A stretch of 64,000 nucleotides of DNA. Origin: Cyrtodaria siliqua. Its lineage: Eukaryota > Mollusca > Bivalvia > Adapedonta > Hiatellidae. Location: NCBI GenBank assembly GCA_037043455.1, contig JAWPHD010010259.1, positions 1-64,000 of the forward strand, given 5' to 3'. Made by a program: the position numbers and the translations under genes. The notes under the pieces were generated by a model that did no database searches, was not told the DNA's origin, and worked only from the letters and a program-made list of their open reading frames with translations. Position 1 is the first letter of the stretch, and each line of letters opens with the position of its first letter. Of the stretch, positions 60,125 to 64,000 are shown one piece after another.

Positions 60125-60260
60125 ATTTTATTAATATTGAGTTCTGCTCAATCCGGGGCTAGAGGGCGTGAGCGTTAGCTAGCATATTTCACTACCGCTC
60201 ATGAACAGTCTCAATCAAACCGAGACTGCAATATTTCGTATGTGTCGTTTTCGGCCGTTT
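60125..60260 (-). repeat. Family A repeat, subtype with changed stem
   Basis: Reverse orientation of 56172-56308: ATTGAGTTCTGCTCAA, GGGGCTAGAGGGCGTGAG, CACTACCGCTCATGAA, hairpin CAGTCTC (60206-60212) and GAGACTG (60222-60228). Confidence 0.7.
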
Positions 60261-60589
60261 CAAAAGGTCCATTATCATATTCTCTTTTAACATCTGCATG
60301 AATTTTGAGGCAAGGATATATTTCACAATAAAGGTGGTTCGGATGAATGCATGTTACCATTTTTCATTAGAAATAACATTTGCATTCATGTTCCTGCCAT
60401 AAACAATGTCATCTAGCCATGAATTGACTCTTTTGCCATGTAAGGATTATGTTTTAAAGCACACCTTTCAAGCGCTACGACCCCAGAAGCAAAGCAGTTC
60501 TAATCTATATTATCGCAATCCGACATTTTGGTAGCGTTTGCATTTCGACTTTATCCGCCTGCCATTTTCACCGGTCTATCTTTATTAAT

Positions 60590-61262
60590 AAATGAATGAA
60601 TGAATGAATGAATGCTGTTTTACGGCACGTCGACACATAAATAGGTCATATTGTGCGCAAAACCTGATGAAAGATAAAGAAATGAAATAGTAATTGAAAA
60701 TTATTGTAAAGATATAAAGATAAAACTATTTACAAATAAGGGATGATATGGTAGTAATATAAACTATATATGTAAATGAACAAATGCCCGTCAACGGGTA
60801 TATAAAAAAGTAAATATATATAAGAACACATTATAATGATTTGTATAGTCTGATTTATTTTAGGAAATCTAAAACAAGACTAAAATCTATAGTATCAAAT
60901 AACTCTTTCATAGTATTAACATTATAGTAACTTTGACGCATAGGATCAAAGTCTACACATTCTAACAATATGTGATTGACCGTTAACGGTGCAAAGCAGG
61001 GTATACATTCTGGTAATTGCTCACCTTGTAATAAATATGAATGATTATAACGTGTATGCCCTATCCTGCACCGGGCTAGGACAACTTCTTCTCGAGGAAT
61101 GGGTCTACTGGAAGACCGCCATTCTCCAAGTAACGGTTTAATTGAATGGAGTTTATTTTTAACTGACAAATCCCAAGCGGCATGCCAAGAGTTACGAATA
61201 TATGTGTTAATACAACTTTTAAAATCAGTATAAGGTAATTTGGTAAATATAATGGTGCTTTA
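60590..61262 (-). mobile_element. 5'-truncated LINE, 3' end
   Basis: The - strand frame from 61262 to the stop near 60855 encodes the C-terminal part of a LINE polyprotein: KLPYTDFKSC, SWHAAWD, RCRIGHTRYNHSYLL, then a CCHC knuckle C-x2-C-x7-H-x4-C (PECIPC...HILLEC). These phrases are typical of I/jockey-like elements of molluscs and arthropods (from memory). The frame is lost upstream by a shift near 61262. The 3' UTR ends in a (CATT)n tail at about 60590-60614, right for LINE retrotransposition. Only this fragment is present, so it is dead. Confidence 0.85.
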
Positions 61263-61638
61263 GCAGCCTATGAGATATTGCGCACGTATTTAATTGTGTA
61301 GGATAACGTGTTGTGGTGAAATTGTATTTGTAACACGATTACTTCCCTTGTTTTAAATTACTCCATTTACTTAAATGGCAACAAACTGCTTACAAAGAAA
61401 ATACTCACCGTTTTATCAACACAGATGAGTTGTAGGTATGTTTGGTTGTTGAATATGACTCTAAATTGCTTGAAATACATTGTTATGATCATGACACTAA
61501 TTTAGTTGTAAAGACAGTTAAAATGTATAAGTGATTTATATGAATTTGATGTTCGACAATTTCCGTTGAACATCGCCAAAGATCGGTGAGCTGCTAGAGG
61601 TCGCTCTGAGTCGTCTGGTATAAAAGGGGAATTTTGGG
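61263..61638. other. No gene recognised
   Basis: AT-rich sequence between the LINE fragment and the next element. Confidence 0.35.
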
Positions 61639-62455
61639 CACTTCTTGTCTGACTCTTCTCCTGCTCTTCACATCGTGCACGTCGCGGAGAGGGCACTGGT
61701 GACACTCATGGTGTTTGTATAGCCCTGGTCACCTTGCCAGCCCTATACAACATTACTGGTGTTGTGAAGCACTATATTCGCGTATAGTGACCACCACACA
61801 CTGGTACTACTGAACTGGTTTGTCTCGGTTCAGTAGCCTGAGTGTCACTTGACTGATAGTGAAGAAGTCCCCTGCGCCCCCATCAAGGCACTCATCATCG
61901 GATGGAAGTAGAGAACTTGGAAGTTGTCAGACAGAAGTCCGCGGGCCAGAGCTGAGATCAACCAACACAGAGTAGAAGTAGCAGCAGAAGTATATAGTTA
62001 GTGATAATTAGGGATCGACGCCGAGGCCTACATTCGACCGTAGTCTGACAACAGAAGAGGGATTCATGAGAAATACTGACATCTGATAATGCGTGCAGCG
62101 CAGGGGCCACAATGTGATGGGTGTTGCCCCAAACACAAGGACCCCCGACCAGTAGCGGCTGTAGGACACCACCATAGCGGATGTAGGGCAGCCACCTAGC
62201 GGATGTAGACCACCAGACCACCACGCCAGACCACTTCACCGCCACAGCGAAACTACATAGAGCAGCTGCGACACAACACTACACATCTACAAGAGAAACG
62301 ACTACACTACACAGCAGCACCAGATCAACCAACACACTCATCTAGACCAGTCCAGACTATATTGTGCCCGTCGCGGCAGGGAAACTTGTCGTGTTTGTTG
62401 GTGGAGGGACTATAAACCTCAGAACTACACACACACACACACTTCTTGTCTGACT
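61639..62455 (+). mobile_element. Retroposed unit with 16 bp target duplication and (AC)n tail
   Basis: CACTTCTTGTCTGACT occurs at 61639-61654 and again at 62440-62455. The 785 bp between is GC-richer than its surroundings and ends in an (AC)n tract (62427-62440) directly before the second copy. This fits target-primed insertion of an RNA read on the + strand. The body has no open frame of note and is not recognised. Confidence 0.55.
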
Positions 62456-63385
62456 GTCCGACGGTTAACATCGGTATATTTTAATTAAATACTGCTCCTA
62501 TTTTGAAGGATTGTGTTTTGCTGGGACTTTGGGCCAAAAGCACTATCAAACATTATATCCGGGTTCTCTCGAGAAGCCCCGCTTCATTGAGAGGGTATAT
62601 GTTAGCATAGGGCTTAGTGCACGGGTTGCAGCTGTAGCTATCCTTGAGTTAGAGCCTTGTCATTGGAAGCCCCGCTTCTTTGATAGAGTTCTTTGTGACA
62701 CACTGTAGCGATCTTGAGAAGCACAGCTTCCTTGATAAAGATGTTGTTAAAGAGTGCTGGCGCTATAGAAGTGTTGCCGCTATAGAAGTGTGCTATAGAC
62801 GTGTGCGGCTAGAACGGTGCGGCTGGAACTCCAGTTCGTAGACGACAGATAGGTTAGCTATATCAGAAAGTGTGTTGCAACGCTTGATTAATCCGGAGGC
62901 AGTTGTGGCCTCGTACGATTGTAATCAATTGATTGGAGTTTTGAAATCATTGTTTGAATCATCTTTAGAATCATTGTTTTGTACATATTTGTACTTATCA
63001 ACGGCTAGGATATATATATATTGTTGTATATCGGCAAAACGTTACAGTGTTAAGTCATACGTTAATGACACAAACGAAGAACTATTGTTTTATGCTTACT
63101 GTGTAATCCTTACACTAATGTCAGTACTTAGTACAGACACTTGAACGACTGATAAGATTCGATAGGCATGACTAAGCTGTTTTTGTTACTATACAATTAG
63201 TACATACGATATAAGGTTTAAATATTATTTTTTCAATTAACGTCTTGTACATTAACAGCACCCAGTGCGCATTGTAATTATGAGAGTAATTTATTTTAGG
63301 TTTAAACATTTTTCTTATTAAACATGTTAAATGACTGCTGTACTCGTCGTGTATAAATTTCAACACTTGCAAAGACACCTAAAGG
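62456..63385. other. No gene; three small GAAGC hairpins
   Basis: GAAGC-CCC-GCTTC occurs at about 62572-62584 and 62668-62680, and GAAGC-ACA-GCTTC at about 62718-62730. The first is extended by CTCTC/GAGAG. A GCTATAGAAGTGT repeat lies near 62761-62800. Otherwise AT-rich, with no convincing frame. Confidence 0.5.
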
Positions 63386-63389
63386 TTCA

Positions 63390-63720
63390 CCATACCCATC
63401 CCCGCGGTCAAAACGACACAATATTTGCAAACATAAGACAAAAATTGAAACGTGTTGAATAGTGTTTTATATAAAACGAACACTCATGCTGACTATGGAT
63501 AACAATAATAGAACAACCAAAATAAGCGGTAAAGGTTCAAACGTCCCAACTAAAATAGAATACCGCTTTCGGCAGTGCTAGTGATGTGATAAGGTTGCAT
63601 CTTACATTACCACTTATGATATAATAAAGCCGAGTCTGTATATTTCATCTCTTGTTTTGTTTCGCTGCTTACACATGTTACACATGTTCTCGTTTTCATC
63701 ATTTATCTGTATAATCTGTA
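63390..63720. repeat. Duplicated upstream block, next unit
   Basis: 63390-63490 matches 36010-36110, and 63530-63720 matches 36510-36690. In the 36 kb copy the block lies ~2.4 kb before an SLC46-like exon 1. It includes a family A repeat (63540-63680) on the - strand. Confidence 0.75.
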
Positions 63721-63724
63721 CCTA

Positions 63725-63870
63725 GGGGTAAAAGGTCCAAACGTCCCTATTAAATAGAATACCGCTTCCGACAGTGTTAGTGATGTGACAAGGTTGCGTC
63801 TTACATTGATCTACATTACCACTCATGACATAATAAAGACGAGTTTGTATCATTCAGATATTTGGTAAGG
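63725..63870 (-). repeat. Family A repeat, divergent subtype
   Basis: A local duplicate of 63535-63680 (GAATACCGCTTCCGACAGTG, TAGTGATGTGAC, CTCATGACATAATAAAG, GACGAGTTTGTAT). Confidence 0.7.
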
Positions 63871-63884
63871 AATTTGTTTACTTA

Positions 63885-64000
63885 GGATCAACTAGACATC
63901 AAGAGCAACATTCATGTAAAGTTTCATGAAAATCCATCAAACAGTTTGAGAGGAGTAGTCCCAAAAGTTTTTCCTATATACATCTATGTCAACAAAAAGT
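63885..64000 (-). repeat. H2-type tandem unit, reverse orientation, cut by window end
   Basis: ATCAACTAGACATCAAGAGC, TGAAAATCC and TTTGAGAGGAGTAGTC are the reverse complement of the 320 bp unit found at 34251-35509. Confidence 0.65.

Overview
The window looks like nuclear DNA of an invertebrate animal, most probably a bivalve mollusc. Four things point there: spliced genes with long AT-rich introns, an expanded SLC46-type transporter family, many small inverted-repeat elements, and 150-350 bp tandem-repeat elements with (GTCC)n tracts of a kind I associate with bivalve genomes. The species call is inference. There is no bacterial-style gene organisation, CRISPR array or intact tRNA/rRNA gene.

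The backbone is a tandem segmental duplication carrying SLC46-like (major facilitator superfamily) genes on the + strand. Gene copy 1 has exons 2-4 at 1474-1557, 4014-4170 and 5752-5824; its first exon should lie before the window. Gene copy 2 has a large exon 1 at 38471-39554 and exons 2-4 at 40460-40543, 41769-41925 and 47422-47494. Introns and 3' flanks align as well as exons do, with an offset of 38,986 bp at exon 2. The aligned backbone runs about 88-23960 against 39830-58530. A further upstream block (35780-36690) is matched by pieces at 59555-59735 and 63390-63720, so a third copy probably starts just past the window. Copy 2 has lost the GT donor after exon 2.

The duplicates act as filled/empty-site pairs that date and delimit insertions. 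Copy 1 alone has a 1.2 kb fold-back DNA element (1716-2936, TTAA) and a 9.9 kb Ty3/gypsy-type LTR retrotransposon (9929-19871, coding on the - strand). Copy 2 alone has a 4.65 kb non-coding element with ~180 bp inverted ends (42092-46740) and a 495 bp nearly palindromic element (48426-48920). The LTR element has an intact gag, a pol broken by frameshifts and stops, a primer-binding site, a polypurine tract, and two broken accessory reading frames, one with a C2H2 zinc finger.

The intervals 24000-38400 and 50900-64000 hold no convincing host gene. They hold small palindromic elements, tandem-repeat elements headed by hairpins, a 3' LINE fragment (60590-61262), a tRNA-like SINE, and a dispersed family with a conserved AATAAA-bearing hairpin. 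The most unusual pattern is a module of short hairpin plus (GTCC/GGAC)n tract plus long tandem units, recurring in several families that otherwise share little sequence, with compensatory changes in the stems.
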